Program-made: the position numbers and the translations under genes
Shown: positions 1 through 8,836 of the stretch, in pieces
Numbering within the stretch: position 1 is the stretch's first letter
Layout of the letters: each line of letters starts with the position of its first letter
Source of the DNA: UMGS1052 sp045532035
GTDB taxonomy: Bacteria; Bacillota; Clostridia; Oscillospirales; CAG-382
Assembly: GCA_045532035.1 (NCBI GenBank)
Contig: JAZSFD010000048.1
Coordinates: forward strand, 1 to 64,000
Length of the DNA stretch: 64,000 nt
Direction: 5' to 3'
The notes under the pieces: generated by a model
Seen by the model: the letters and a program-made list of their open reading frames with translations, nothing else
What the model was told of the DNA's origin: nothing
Databases searched by the model: none

Positions 1-50
1 TTTTGAAAAAGCTTGACCAAAACTTTCATTATGGGTTTTGCTACAAGTTC

Positions 51-82
51 AAAGTGCCGACGGTTTTCGTCGGCACTTTTTT
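51..82. terminator. Intrinsic terminator, probably bidirectional
   Basis: A 12-bp perfect stem (51-62 with 68-79) with a 5-nt loop runs into a T tract on the plus strand. It lies directly after the stop codon of the minus-strand SLH gene and would also end any plus-strand gene entering from before the window. The minus-strand T tract is short, so it is stronger for plus-strand transcripts. Confidence 0.8.
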
Positions 83-716
83 ATCTTTCGGTATTCAGAA
101 ATCTGTGCAATCTTGCAATGACCGTCGCAGCTTCTGCGCGAGTGATGCCGTCCTGCGGGCGGAAGTTTCCGTTTTCGTCGCCCTGCATAAGGCCAAGCTC
201 TGCACAAAGCCCGATGCCCTCGGCTGCGAAAGCCGAAATCTTGTATTTATCGGCATAATTGCATGAAAAGGTCATATTTTCGGGCTGAAAGCCTTCAAAT
301 TTTTTCAGGTATCGGGTGATAAAGGTCGCTATCTGCTCGCGCGTGACATTGTAATCGGGTCTGAAATCGTCATTTCCCATGCTCTGGGTTATGGCGTTGT
401 CATATGCCCACGCCACATACGGGCCATACCAATCGTCAGGGCTCACATCTCCCAAAACCTTCCAATTATAGAGTGTAGGATCAATACCGTGAAGTCTTCC
501 CAGTGTCACAACAAACATGGCGCGAGTAAAGAGTGCCGACGGCGAAAAGGCGTCTTCCGATGTTCCGTTAAAAATTCCTTTTTCGGTAACATATTCTACA
601 TCTGATGCAAACCAGGCTTCCTTTGGCACATCCGGGAAGCGCTCTTGTGCAAAAACCGATGTCGCGGTACTCAAAATAATTAAAGCGGTAAGAAATGTTA
701 TGATTGTTTTTTTCAT
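81..716 (-). CDS. S-layer homology (SLH) domain protein, secreted
   Basis: A protein of about 211 residues with an N-terminal signal peptide (Lys-rich start, hydrophobic stretch, Ala-x-Ala-type cleavage near residue 24) followed by three SLH repeats. They start near 'FPDVP' (about 28), 'LGDVSPDDW' (about 88) and 'ADKYKI' (about 155), and each ends in a TRA/TRE-type motif. SLH repeats bind pyruvylated secondary cell-wall polymers and hold proteins on the cell surface. Here the three repeats make up the whole mature protein with no other domain, so it may be a minor wall protein or an adaptor. The start at 716 is preferred over the ATG six bases upstream because AGGAGG sits 6 nt away from it. 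Confidence 0.85.
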   Translation of the reverse strand: MKKTIITFLTALIILSTATSVFAQERFPDVPKEAWFASDVEYVTEKGIFNGTSEDAFSPSALFTRAMFVVTLGRLHGIDPTLYNWKVLGDVSPDDWYGPYVAWAYDNAITQSMGNDDFRPDYNVTREQIATFITRYLKKFEGFQPENMTFSCNYADKYKISAFAAEGIGLCAELGLMQGDENGNFRPQDGITRAEAATVIARLHRFLNTER

Positions 717-780
717 TGTCATACCTCCTTTTGTGTGTTTGACGGAAAATATGATGAAATGTTCCTTAATCTATTAAGCA

Positions 781-805
781 AAAAGAGGCTCTCAAAGCCT
801 CTTTT
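781..805 (-). terminator. Intrinsic terminator after the oxidoreductase operon
   Basis: A 10-bp stem (AAAAGAGGCT with AGCCTCTTTT) and 5-nt loop lie just past the stop of the Gfo/Idh/MocA gene, with a T run on the minus strand. It insulates that operon from the SLH gene. Confidence 0.8.
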
Positions 806-820
806 CATTTGTTTTGGTTC

Positions 821-1813
821 TTATTTGCACAACTCCATGATGAGATCGTGAAGCTTTGCTTCATAGTCGTAGGAATAGGGATTCTTTGCCTCACCTGTCA
901 CATACGAATGGAATGCCTTGAACATGTCGTCATATCTTCCGTAGTCTTTGACGCGATAGGTGGTCGAATTATCCCGCCATGCCCTGTCATTATTGAGAGT
1001 CTCGCGCCATACGCAGTCAAGGGTCCAGTTTTCGTTATTGAACTCGATGGGCTTTATCTCAACGGTGCCGAGACTTCCGGTGATTACCACCTGACGGCGG
1101 TCATAGCCGTTTATTTCGGTGGCACAGCTCTTGACAAACGAAACGCCGTTCTTGTATTTGTAAAGGCAAAAACCGTAATAGCGGCTATCATTTCCGTCAA
1201 CGCCCGTGTTGCAGTTGAAAGGATGTACTTCGTCGGGGAAACCGCAGAACTGAACCACAAGGTCGATAAGATGGCAGCCAAGGAAATAGAGCATTCCGCC
1301 CTCAAAGCGGGACAGCCATGCACGCTTGTCGTTTTCATGGCGGACACTCATCTGAGCCTCAACGCTGAAAATCTCGCCGAGCTTGCCCTCGTTTTTGAGT
1401 TCAAGAGCACGGACGATGGCAGGATTGTAGCGGTACATATAGAGGCAAAGCACAAGATTCTTTTTCTTTGCAAGCTCGCACATACGGTGGAACTGCTCGG
1501 TGTCCTGGCTTCCGGGCTTGTCCATATAAACATCATAGCCCGCCTCAAGTGCCTTCATTGCGTTTTCCACAAGCTCAAGCTCGCTGGTTTCAATGATGAA
1601 AGCATCAGGCTTCATTTCGAATGCCTGCTCCCATGTGACAACGGGAGGATGCTCCACATCCTTATAGTAGGAATCAAACATCCACTTCTGTCTTTCGTCG
1701 TTGTCATTGATAAAGCCGATCAGCTCAAAACCGTCGATTCTTCTGAAAGTGTCAATCGGTGCGGGAGCATGGTCGTGGGCAAAGCCGACCTGGATTACTC
1801 TTAATTTTTTCAT
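821..1813 (-). CDS. Gfo/Idh/MocA-family oxidoreductase
   Basis: A 330-residue NAD(P)-dependent oxidoreductase, usual length for the family. The N-terminal Rossmann strand is followed by 'GFAHDHA' in place of the common GxGxxG. The family's Lys-Pro motif is present as 'DKPGS' near residue 98, and the C-terminal alpha/beta domain follows. Family members oxidise or reduce sugars, inositols and related polyols; the substrate here cannot be read from sequence. The gene follows the MDR dehydrogenase by 12 nt on the same strand, so the two are co-transcribed and probably act on the same sugar. A decayed AraC regulator is divergent from the pair. Confidence 0.85.
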   Translation of the reverse strand: MKKLRVIQVGFAHDHAPAPIDTFRRIDGFELIGFINDNDERQKWMFDSYYKDVEHPPVVTWEQAFEMKPDAFIIETSELELVENAMKALEAGYDVYMDKPGSQDTEQFHRMCELAKKKNLVLCLYMYRYNPAIVRALELKNEGKLGEIFSVEAQMSVRHENDKRAWLSRFEGGMLYFLGCHLIDLVVQFCGFPDEVHPFNCNTGVDGNDSRYYGFCLYKYKNGVSFVKSCATEINGYDRRQVVITGSLGTVEIKPIEFNNENWTLDCVWRETLNNDRAWRDNSTTYRVKDYGRYDDMFKAFHSYVTGEAKNPYSYDYEAKLHDLIMELCK

Positions 1814-1825
1814 AATCTTTTCTCC

Positions 1826-2848
1826 TTATTTTCTCCAGTCAAACTGCACGCAGACCGGGAAGTTTTTGTTTTCGGCAAGGCGGGCATAAACTGCGCCCGC
1901 ATTTTGGGGCGAATGGGTCTCGCAGACAAACTCGGAAAAATCAAGCCTGCCTGCAGAAATCAGGCGCAAAGCCGCCTTAATGTCATCCTTTTCTGTCCAC
2001 CAGCCCTCGTGCGATTCGAAATTTGGGCGTGCGTTTGTGTGTGCTCCGACCAGCGTAATACCGGGAGCGTGTATCTTTTTGTAATAGTCAATGGTGAAAT
2101 CCGAATCTCTTGTGCAGCCAAGCAAAGCTACGCGTCCGAATTCCGCCATAACATCAAGAGCTCTGTCAAGAGCGGGGCCGTTTCCCGTAACTTCAACGCA
2201 GGCGTTGACCATTCTGCCATCTGTAACTTCACGAACCTTTTCCACAAAATCCTCTTTTGTAGGGTCAAAGGCAAAATCTGCACCGTTTTTGAGAGCAAGC
2301 TCTCTGCGTTCGGGGTTGGGATCTGCCGCAATGACGGGATATGCTCCGGCAAGCTTCTGGAACATGACAGACATCTGACCGAGAATACCAAGACCCACAG
2401 TCATGGCAGATTCGCCGAATTCAAAATTTGTCTTTCTGACTCCGCCCATTGGGAATGTGGTGATATGACAAAGTGCCGCTTCCTCGAATGAAACATTGTC
2501 GGGAATCTTCGTCACTCTGCTCGGGTCATAAATGTCGCACTCTGTATGGATACCCCAGCTGAGAGCAACTCTGTCACCGACTTTAAGATCTGTCACATCA
2601 GCTCCCACCTGTTCGACAACACCCGAGCTGCTGTAACCGAGAAATCTCGGGAAATAGGTTGCCATATCGACCTTGTAACCGCCCGCCACATTCGGATGAC
2701 CCATAAGATTTGCGCGCTCTGCGCCGCAGCTCACTGTTGAAACATATTTGCGCACAAGCACCCAGTTTCCGTGGGACGGAATTTCAAATTCACGGTCGAC
2801 ATATTCCGCAATTCCGGGCGCTGTAAAAGCAATTGCCTTGACTTTCAT
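1826..2848 (-). CDS. Medium-chain dehydrogenase/reductase (zinc-type alcohol dehydrogenase-like)
   Basis: A 340-residue MDR protein. It has a GroES-like N-terminal domain ('FLGYSSSGVVEQVG') and a Rossmann domain with 'GLGILGQM' near residue 170. The usual catalytic zinc site is replaced by an 'SCGAERANL' type motif, as in MDR proteins related to sugar and bacteriochlorophyll dehydrogenases, so a catalytic zinc is doubtful. GGAGG lies 8 nt before the ATG. It is the first gene of a two-gene operon with the Gfo/Idh/MocA oxidoreductase, which suggests sequential oxidation or epimerisation of a sugar or polyol. Confidence 0.82.
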   Translation of the reverse strand: MKVKAIAFTAPGIAEYVDREFEIPSHGNWVLVRKYVSTVSCGAERANLMGHPNVAGGYKVDMATYFPRFLGYSSSGVVEQVGADVTDLKVGDRVALSWGIHTECDIYDPSRVTKIPDNVSFEEAALCHITTFPMGGVRKTNFEFGESAMTVGLGILGQMSVMFQKLAGAYPVIAADPNPERRELALKNGADFAFDPTKEDFVEKVREVTDGRMVNACVEVTGNGPALDRALDVMAEFGRVALLGCTRDSDFTIDYYKKIHAPGITLVGAHTNARPNFESHEGWWTEKDDIKAALRLISAGRLDFSEFVCETHSPQNAGAVYARLAENKNFPVCVQFDWRK

Positions 2849-2895
2849 GGAAACACCTCCAAAAAGTTTTTGTATTCTGCTTTTATATTAACCGG

Positions 2896-2924
2896 TTGAC
2901 CGCGCGGAAAAAATATGCTATACT
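2896..2924 (+). promoter_or_regulatory. Sigma-A promoter of the AraC-type regulator
   Basis: TTGACC (2896-2901), a 17-bp spacer and TATACT (2919-2924). It lies in the divergent gap between the MDR operon and the regulator, about 40 bp before the regulator's Shine-Dalgarno. The promoter looks intact although the gene behind it is broken. Confidence 0.75.
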
Positions 2925-2955
2925 GTACAAAAAGGTTATTATTCTCCAAAAAGAG

Positions 2956-3734
2956 GTGAGAAAAACGGAAACGCTTGACGGTTTCTGCCTGTCTTATTTT
3001 GACATTGTAATCCTCGAAACGGCAAACGGCAGAATCAACCACATAGATCTCGGCGCCGCCTGGAACTATTTCGGAACGATAATACGCGGCTCAGTCCGCT
3101 TTGTTTCGGCAGACACTGACATAACAGTGACGGCGGGTGAAACAATATTTATTCCAAAGGGGTGTGTTTACAGCTCGGAATGGCATGGTGACCCTTCGGC
3201 TCTTTTCTATTCTGTACCCTTTGTCTTCTCAAAACAGGAGAATAATATACGATTCTCCCTGTAAAAGCTTGAGGCAGACGGGTTGTTCGAGGATATTTCG
3301 GAAATGTACCAAGAGAAAGAAAAGGGGTCTCTGTCAGCTTTTTCAAAGTTTTATTCAATCTTTGACAAGGCACGCACACTCCTTGAAATACAAAAAAAGC
3401 CCCTCCCCGAAAAGTCAATATTCCGGCCTTGAAGCATATCGAAAATCATTGCGGAGACGATTTTGACATTCCGTATCTTGCCTCGCTTTGCAGGATGAGC
3501 GAGTCAGGATTTTATGCGCTGTTCAGAAAGCAAATGGGAATGACCCCCATCGACTACAAAAATCGTCAGTGCTGTATCAAGGCCGCCGAGCTTTTGCGCT
3601 CGACAGATTACACGGTTGAATATATCAGCGAAAAGCTGAACTTTTCGTCGCCCATGTACCTGCGCAAGGTACTTTTCAGCCATTTCGGCAAGACTCCGCG
3701 GGAAATACGCAAAGAAAAGCTGGAGCTTTTATAA
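2956..3734 (+). pseudogene. AraC-family transcriptional regulator, disrupted
   Basis: The reading frame encodes a cupin-like sensor half ('AGETIFIPKGCVY', a typical AraC N-terminal barrel). It then meets an in-frame TAA at 3262-3264, continues in the same frame with plausible linker sequence ('KLEADGLFEDISEMYQ'), and shifts frame near 3423-3428. A convincing double helix-turn-helix domain follows in the new frame (3429-3734: 'DIPYLASLCRMSESGFYALF', 'HFGKTPREIRKE'). One lost C near 3423 would restore the join. The start is also unclear: AGAGG at 2952-2956 lies 8 nt from ACG (2965-2967), where ATG would be expected; the GTG at 2956 overlaps the ribosome site. It would have controlled the divergent dehydrogenase pair. 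Confidence 0.85.
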
Positions 3735-3739
3735 AACAC

Positions 3740-3766
3740 AAGGGACACCCCACAAAGGTGTCCCTT
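3740..3766 (-). terminator. Hairpin between convergent genes
   Basis: A 10-bp stem (AAGGGACACC with GGTGTCCCTT) with a 7-nt loop lies between the AraC remnant and the small minus-strand gene. The T-rich side (GTGTTTTAT) is on the minus strand, so it most likely ends the small gene's transcript. Confidence 0.7.
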
Positions 3767-3773
3767 GACTGTG

Positions 3774-3953
3774 TTATTTGAATTTCGAATTGCGGCAGCC
3801 TCCCAAAGGCTTGCATTTGTTGAAGTTCATGCACTCGGACACGGTGCTGTCATCACCGTTGACCGTTTTGATGATGACCGTGTTCGCGTCTATCACATGG
3901 CAATACCGTTCAACCACCTCTCGGTACACCGCCTTTTGTCTTCTTCCTGTCAT
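3774..3953 (-). CDS. Small cysteine-containing protein, unknown function
   Basis: A 59-residue basic protein ending in a Cys-rich tail ('CMNFNKCKPLGGC', three Cys). No known domain could be assigned. The start at 3953 is chosen because GGAGG lies 8 nt upstream; a GTG nine bases earlier is inside the ribosome site. A strong Shine-Dalgarno, a following terminator and a sporulation-type promoter immediately upstream support a real gene. The closely spaced Cys residues could bind a metal or form disulfides; that is an inference. It may act in the forespore if the promoter call is right. Confidence 0.65.
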   Translation of the reverse strand: MTGRRQKAVYREVVERYCHVIDANTVIIKTVNGDDSTVSECMNFNKCKPLGGCRNSKFK

Positions 3954-3971
3954 ATAAGTCACCTCCGGGTA

Positions 3972-4001
3972 TAAAATGAGGAATATATTCCTATTCTATA
4001 C
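3972..4001 (-). promoter_or_regulatory. Candidate sigma-G promoter, overlapping a perfect palindrome
   Basis: On the minus strand GTATA, an 18-bp spacer and CATTTTA match the Bacillus sigma-G consensus (GHATR-N18-CATWHTA) at every position. The spacer contains the perfect 14-bp palindrome AGGAATATATTCCT (3979-3992), a possible operator. The predicted transcript start falls within the ribosome binding site region, so the leader would be very short. Confidence 0.45.
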
Positions 4002-4037
4002 CGAAAGCGCCTTTGGTATGCGCAAAAAGCTAATTTG

Positions 4038-4805
4038 TCAGAACTCAATAAAAGCGCAGATTGGATAGTGGTCGGAAATATAAACTCCTCCCACCGATTC
4101 ATCGGGCACCGCATACGATGGTGCCGCTTTTTTGGCATCCGAGAAAATGTAGTCGATGTGCCATTCGGGATTGTTGATGAATTTGCCGAAGCCGTGGAAG
4201 GTTTGTCCTATCTCCTCTGTTATATCGGGAACATGGGCCTTGAAAATCTTTATGGCATCCGATTCCGGGCTGGCGTTGAGATCTCCCATAACAACATTCG
4301 GACAGGGTATCAGTTTGTTTTTCATCGAGATATACTGCACGATCTGGGTGGCACCGCAAACGCGCGCAAGCTCTCCGCGGTGGTCAAGATGGGTGTTTAT
4401 GACACGGAAGATCTTTTTGGTCTTCTTGTCCATGAGTTCAACTGCCGTGAAAACTCTCGGGCATGAGCTCTGATCTACAGAATAGCATGAGCCGGGAATG
4501 TTGGGGGTCTCGGAAAGCCAGATCGTTTCAAGCGACACAAGCTCGAACTTTTTCTTTTTGAAGGCAATGCGTGCGCCCTCACCTGTGCGGTCGGCATTTC
4601 TGCCTGTGCCGATGACGGTGTATTTTGAACGGATGGCAACCTTGATCCAATCTATCATGCTGTCGGATGCCTCCTGAAAGCCAATAACATCAGGCTTTTC
4701 ATACAGGATAGTCTCCTTGATGCGTTCTTTTCTGTTGTCAAATGCATTGATGCCGTCGGCGGCGTTGGCAATGCGCAGATTAAAGGTCATGAGTTTTATT
4801 TTCAT
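4038..4805 (-). CDS. Endonuclease/exonuclease/phosphatase (EEP) family hydrolase
   Basis: A 255-residue EEP-fold metal-dependent phosphoesterase. Visible motifs in order are 'TFNLR' (N-terminal strand), 'GFQEA' (metal Glu), 'INTHLDH' (catalytic His region), 'MGDLNA' (Asp/Asn) and the terminal 'SDHYP' (Asp-His). Family members cleave phosphodiesters in nucleic acids, sphingomyelin or phosphoinositides; this compact cytoplasmic version has no signal peptide and its substrate is unknown. The start at 4805 follows AGGAG by 8 nt. It is the last gene of the minus-strand operon, 19 nt after the TtcA-like gene. Confidence 0.85.
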   Translation of the reverse strand: MKIKLMTFNLRIANAADGINAFDNRKERIKETILYEKPDVIGFQEASDSMIDWIKVAIRSKYTVIGTGRNADRTGEGARIAFKKKKFELVSLETIWLSETPNIPGSCYSVDQSSCPRVFTAVELMDKKTKKIFRVINTHLDHRGELARVCGATQIVQYISMKNKLIPCPNVVMGDLNASPESDAIKIFKAHVPDITEEIGQTFHGFGKFINNPEWHIDYIFSDAKKAAPSYAVPDESVGGVYISDHYPICAFIEF

Positions 4806-4824
4806 TCTTTTTCTCCTGTATAGG

Positions 4825-5673
4825 TTATTTTTTCTCGTTGCCAATGTCTTTATACGGCACCTTGTCCCCTAGTCCGAAGCCGTCGATGTCGGCTCTTTGC
4901 ATGGCTCCGAAAATGCGGTGCTTGAGACCGTCATAGTCCTTTTCGAGAGTATAAAGCAGATCCTTCACCCTCTGCCTTTCGGAATCCCGGTCGGCAGGGC
5001 ATGGACTTTTCACAATAGGAAGATCTGCGTGATTTGTGTAATACCTCACGCTCTTTTCGGGACAGTAGATGAGCGGACGAATGATTGTGATGTCCCGTCT
5101 GTCAAGATATGTGACAGGAGAAAAGCTTCCGATACGCCCTTCGTTGAAAAGATTCATGACAAAGGTCTCGACGGCATCGTCAAAATGATGCCCGAGAGCC
5201 ATTTTGTTGCATGAAAGAGCTTTTGCGGCGTTATGCAGAGCTCCTCTTCTCATGCGCGAGCAAAGAGAGCAGGGATTCTGCTCTTTTCTCACATTGAAAA
5301 CGATTTCGGCAATATCGGTGTCAACCACCGTCATTGGAACTTTCAGCGATTCGGAAAAGCGTTTCAGCTCCTCGATCTGCGTCATCGCCTCCTCTTTTTC
5401 GCAAAAGCCCGCGTTATAAAAGGACGGATTCAGATGAATGGCAAAAAGCTCGTATTTTTTCGGATAGAATATCCGAAGCTCTGCCAGCGCACAAAGAAGC
5501 GCCAGTGAATCCTTGCCTCCCGAAACGCCTACGGCAATGCGGTCGCCGTCCTCTATCATGTCATAATCGTCTACGGCTCTGCGAACAAAGCTCAGTATGC
5601 GTCTGACATTTCCGTAATGGGTCATGCCGGAAAGCTTGTTTGTGTTTTCGGTAATGTTTGTGTTTTCTTCCAT
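4825..5673 (-). CDS. TtcA-like tRNA 2-thiolation enzyme (PP-loop ATPase)
   Basis: A 282-residue protein of the TtcA/TtuA group. It has the PP-loop 'SGGKDS' at residues 51-56, a central Cys pair 'CSLC' (135-138) that in the family binds a 4Fe-4S cluster or carries sulfur, and the 'GHHFDD' motif near 161-166. TtcA makes 2-thiocytidine at tRNA position 32; other members thiolate U54, so the exact target is not certain. It starts 15 nt after the broken heparinase-like gene and shares its operon, an unusual mix of tRNA modification and polysaccharide genes. Confidence 0.82.
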   Translation of the reverse strand: MEENTNITENTNKLSGMTHYGNVRRILSFVRRAVDDYDMIEDGDRIAVGVSGGKDSLALLCALAELRIFYPKKYELFAIHLNPSFYNAGFCEKEEAMTQIEELKRFSESLKVPMTVVDTDIAEIVFNVRKEQNPCSLCSRMRRGALHNAAKALSCNKMALGHHFDDAVETFVMNLFNEGRIGSFSPVTYLDRRDITIIRPLIYCPEKSVRYYTNHADLPIVKSPCPADRDSERQRVKDLLYTLEKDYDGLKHRIFGAMQRADIDGFGLGDKVPYKDIGNEKK

Positions 5674-5688
5674 TTATTCTCCGATAAT

Positions 5689-7259
5689 TCAATTGTGGGT
5701 TATCCTTGCGGAAAGCTTTATTTCAGAGCTCTTTTCCTTGGGTTTTACGCTGAATTTATAAATTTCGGTCTTGTCCTCGCTTACGGCAAATCCGTCTGCA
5801 TGATGCTCCTTTTCAATCCACTGTCCGCGGCCGTTGATAAGCGGCAAAGTGTGATCCTCGGTACGGAACGCAAACATTTTGTATCGGGTTTCTGTTATGA
5901 AAGTGAATTTTGTGTAGGTTCCGACACCGGCATCAAGGATGACAGGCTTTCCGTCGTTATAAAGGATGAAATTGCCCACATCAAGATGGTTATGGTTTTC
6001 GGCGTTGTGACCGCCCTTTGCCGCAAGATGAAAGCCTTTTTCTGTATCGTTGTTCTCCCGCAACGCCGCAAGCTGAAGTTCGGGGAAATATTCGCATTTG
6101 CTTGCCACATACTCCCCTGCGGTCTTGTCATGTTCCATATCAAGAATCGTGGTGAGGTTTCCGTAAGGCGAACGGGAGCCGAAAGAATAGGTGTTTGAAT
6201 ACTTCCCGAGCATATCATTGCCGAAGGCATAGAGCTTTTCATTGCCAAAAAGCTTGCCCATGCGGCGGACAAGTGATCCGTTGGCACCCGCTTTCGGATG
6301 ACCGTCGGCGCAGTTTATAAAATACTTATCCGAAATATGCACTTTTCTGATATAATCCACGATGTTTTCAAGCTTTTTGTCGCCAAAAACATTGTATTCC
6401 TTGCCCGTCACCGAATACGCAATTTCCACAAAGCTTGCAAGGCAGGCGCCTACCGCGCCCCAATAGGACGGACCCTCGTCACAGCCACCGTCATCAGGCA
6501 TCGAATCATAATAATAGTTTGCACTTTCGGCAATCTTGCGCGCAAGGTTGAATCTGACTCTTGAGTCCTTCACCGCAAAGGCGCAGACTGTGAGAATGTT
6601 GTGATTGATCCAGATGTTCCAGTTATTGACCACGCCGCGGGCATATCCCATCCACCAGAGCTCGGTGGTGTTAAGATATGGTTTTATTATACGGCGGTTG
6701 AGCTCATAATAAAGTCTGTCGTTAAAAAGCTCGGGAATACGCTTTTCGAATTCGTCATAGAAGAAGTAATAACAAAGGGCAACAACAGCTCCCGTTGCCG
6801 CCGAAAAAAGGTCAATCGCCCATATATTTTCTCCCACAGGCTCGGGCATCTGTGCGATAAAGGTTTTGTGGTGGTTTTTAACGCTGTAATTGTGAGCGGA
6901 AACTACCCATGTGGACTCCTCGCAGATGGCAAAAAGGATGTCCATGATCTTGGGAATAAATCTTCCCTGCTTTTCGCAAAGCTCTGCAAGCATCAGAACA
7001 TTGAGGTTGTCTCTGCGTTCAAAATAAGGGGTTCATATCCTGTTCTGTTGCCGTCACCTGTGAATCGGATATACTGGGACAGGGGCAGAACCTTCATTTC
7101 ATAATCAAGAAGCTTTTCGGCCTTTCCGATGATGAATTTTCCTGTTTTTGAGCTTTTTGAGGGGAATTTTGTTTTCTTTCCGTTTATCGTTTCAAAGGGG
7201 CAGAATTTGTCGATGGGCAGAACCTTGCCCGCGAAAACTTCGGGGTCAAACAGTTTCAT
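5689..7259 (-). pseudogene. Heparinase II/III-like polysaccharide lyase, frameshifted and C-terminally short
   Basis: Two reading frames join into one protein. The first (7259 to 6993) encodes the N-terminal 88 residues. The second carries an all-alpha domain and the heparinase II/III signature around 'GGHNAENHNHLDVGNF' with 'VILDAG'. One extra C in the C-run opposite 7028-7031 would fuse them as '...EPPYFERRDNLNVL'. The protein also stops soon after the 'NGRGQ' region, so about 100 C-terminal residues typical of the family are absent. Family enzymes eliminate uronic-acid glycans such as heparin, alginate or pectin fragments. It lies 18 nt behind the beta-helix gene in the same operon. Confidence 0.8.
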
Positions 7260-7277
7260 CTTTTTGTCCTCCCGGTG

Positions 7278-8732
7278 TTAAGCCTTGGAATAGATGATCT
7301 TTGCGCTCTTGTCGTGGAAGAGCTCATCGGCGGTTTTTTGTGCGTTGTCATCAAAGGCATAGTGCTTTCCATAGAAAAAGCCGAAGGATCTTCCGCGCTT
7401 CTGGATGAAAACATTGTCGGAAGCCATAAGCTTTTCGTCGCCTCCCACATTCAGGCGCACAAGCTTTCCGAAGGATCTGTCAAGAATGTTTGAATGAGCC
7501 TCAAAGTTTTCGGTGTTGGTAGTCATATTGAAGCTGTTGAACAAAGCGCCCTCGTCCTGTCTGCCGAAGCTTCCCCAGCCATAGCAACCGTAGCGAAGAA
7601 CATTGTGCGAAACATTCACATTCTTTACAGTTCTGGGAGTTTCGGGAGCAGTGACACTTGCGGGGTTATAATATTCGATCGACCAATGGCAGTATTCGCA
7701 GAGATTTCCGATGTATTCCACATCCTTCATGTGGTTGGGAGTGTCAGAACGCGAACCGCTGAACTGATGGGTGATGGCAGTGTCATATATCTGATATATC
7801 CAGTTGCCGTTGACATAATAGCCGTCGCACTGACCGTAAACCTGGATGGCATTGCCGTAGCCCGTGACATTTCCTCCGCCAAAGCCTGTAAGTATCGAAC
7901 CTCCGAGATATGCGAAGATACAGTTCTGGATGGTGTAATCAAAGTTTCCTCTTCCGCCGATGCCGACGCCGTGAGCGCCCGTGAATTTCACACAGAGATT
8001 GTCAACCTTGATGTGATGACCGCCCGAGATGAGATTCCATCTTTCGCCAAGCTCGATAGAATCAAAAACCTCACCGGGATTGCCGTAAAGACAGCATAAA
8101 TAAAGCTCTTTTTCGTCGACATTCGACCAGTATTCGTAGTTGCGGCGAAGATTCTGAGGACCTTCAAAGCCGCCGACACCGCGTACTCTTCGCACGCCCA
8201 CAAGCTCGTCGTATCTTCCGTATTCGTCGCTGTGATTGAGTGCCACAATGCCGATGTTGTTGCCACAGGCAGTGGTGCGCCAGACATTCGGATATTCGGT
8301 CTGCTCCCAAAGGGTCGGGTCTGCATAATTTCTCTGTGAGCCGTAAAGGCAAGGCTTTTTGCCCTCGCCGTAGGCGGAATAGGTGATGTATTCATGGGGA
8401 GCAACAATGCGTCCGCGCCAAACACCTCCGCGTTCGAAAAGGATGTTACAATGCTCGGGAGTAGACTCGGCAAGATTGATCTTGTCAAGGGTTTTCCATG
8501 CGGTTTCGGGAGTCATACCGTCGTTTTGGTCATCGCCGTTGTTGGACACATAAAAAGTGGGGAGTGTGGGGTCATAATCGCTTTCGGCATTTACAACGTC
8601 TCTTTTCAGCTGATCAGAAAGCCTTTCGATGCCTTGCTCGTATGCTTCATATTCAAAAATTCCGGAAGCGTTAAGCGCGTCGATGTTTTTGACGGCATTT
8701 TTTGCCGCGTCGGTAAGCTTTTTTGTGTACAT
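7278..8732 (-). CDS. Right-handed parallel beta-helix protein, probable polysaccharide lyase or hydrolase
   Basis: A 484-residue protein with the common N-terminal signature of beta-helix carbohydrate enzymes ('YVSNNGDDQNDGMTPE' followed by 'WKTLDKIN') and many short Asn/Gly-rich coils in the centre. There is no signal peptide, so it would act inside the cell on imported oligosaccharides. Its partner downstream is a heparinase-like lyase remnant, which fits uronic-acid glycan breakdown. The start at 8732 is preferred to the ATG six bases earlier because GGAG lies 7 nt away. First gene of the operon with a good promoter at 8803-8831. Confidence 0.75.
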   Translation of the reverse strand: MYTKKLTDAAKNAVKNIDALNASGIFEYEAYEQGIERLSDQLKRDVVNAESDYDPTLPTFYVSNNGDDQNDGMTPETAWKTLDKINLAESTPEHCNILFERGGVWRGRIVAPHEYITYSAYGEGKKPCLYGSQRNYADPTLWEQTEYPNVWRTTACGNNIGIVALNHSDEYGRYDELVGVRRVRGVGGFEGPQNLRRNYEYWSNVDEKELYLCCLYGNPGEVFDSIELGERWNLISGGHHIKVDNLCVKFTGAHGVGIGGRGNFDYTIQNCIFAYLGGSILTGFGGGNVTGYGNAIQVYGQCDGYYVNGNWIYQIYDTAITHQFSGSRSDTPNHMKDVEYIGNLCEYCHWSIEYYNPASVTAPETPRTVKNVNVSHNVLRYGCYGWGSFGRQDEGALFNSFNMTTNTENFEAHSNILDRSFGKLVRLNVGGDEKLMASDNVFIQKRGRSFGFFYGKHYAFDDNAQKTADELFHDKSAKIIYSKA

Positions 8733-8802
8733 AAGCATTCTCCTTTTCCTTTTGCGAAAAGATATGTTTTTTTGAGGAATATTTGTTTTCCCTTACAAAA
8801 AG

Positions 8803-8831
8803 ATTATATACTCACCCTTTACAAAAGTAAA
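8803..8831 (-). promoter_or_regulatory. Sigma-A promoter of the beta-helix/heparinase/ttcA operon
   Basis: On the minus strand TTTACT, a 17-bp spacer and TATAAT. The sequence GGAATATTT occurs at 8775 downstream of the start and again at 8841 upstream of the -35 box, a possible operator pair. Confidence 0.75.
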
Positions 8832-8836
8832 TAGAA

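Noticed and set aside
809..1804. A 331-codon plus-strand open frame
   Set aside because: It is antisense to the Gfo/Idh/MocA gene, which has clear family motifs and a terminator; the plus frame has neither.
3262..3264. Recoded in-frame TAA in the AraC-family gene
   Set aside because: A second lesion (frameshift near 3423) and a doubtful start in the same gene make plain gene decay or sequence error far more likely than stop-codon recoding.
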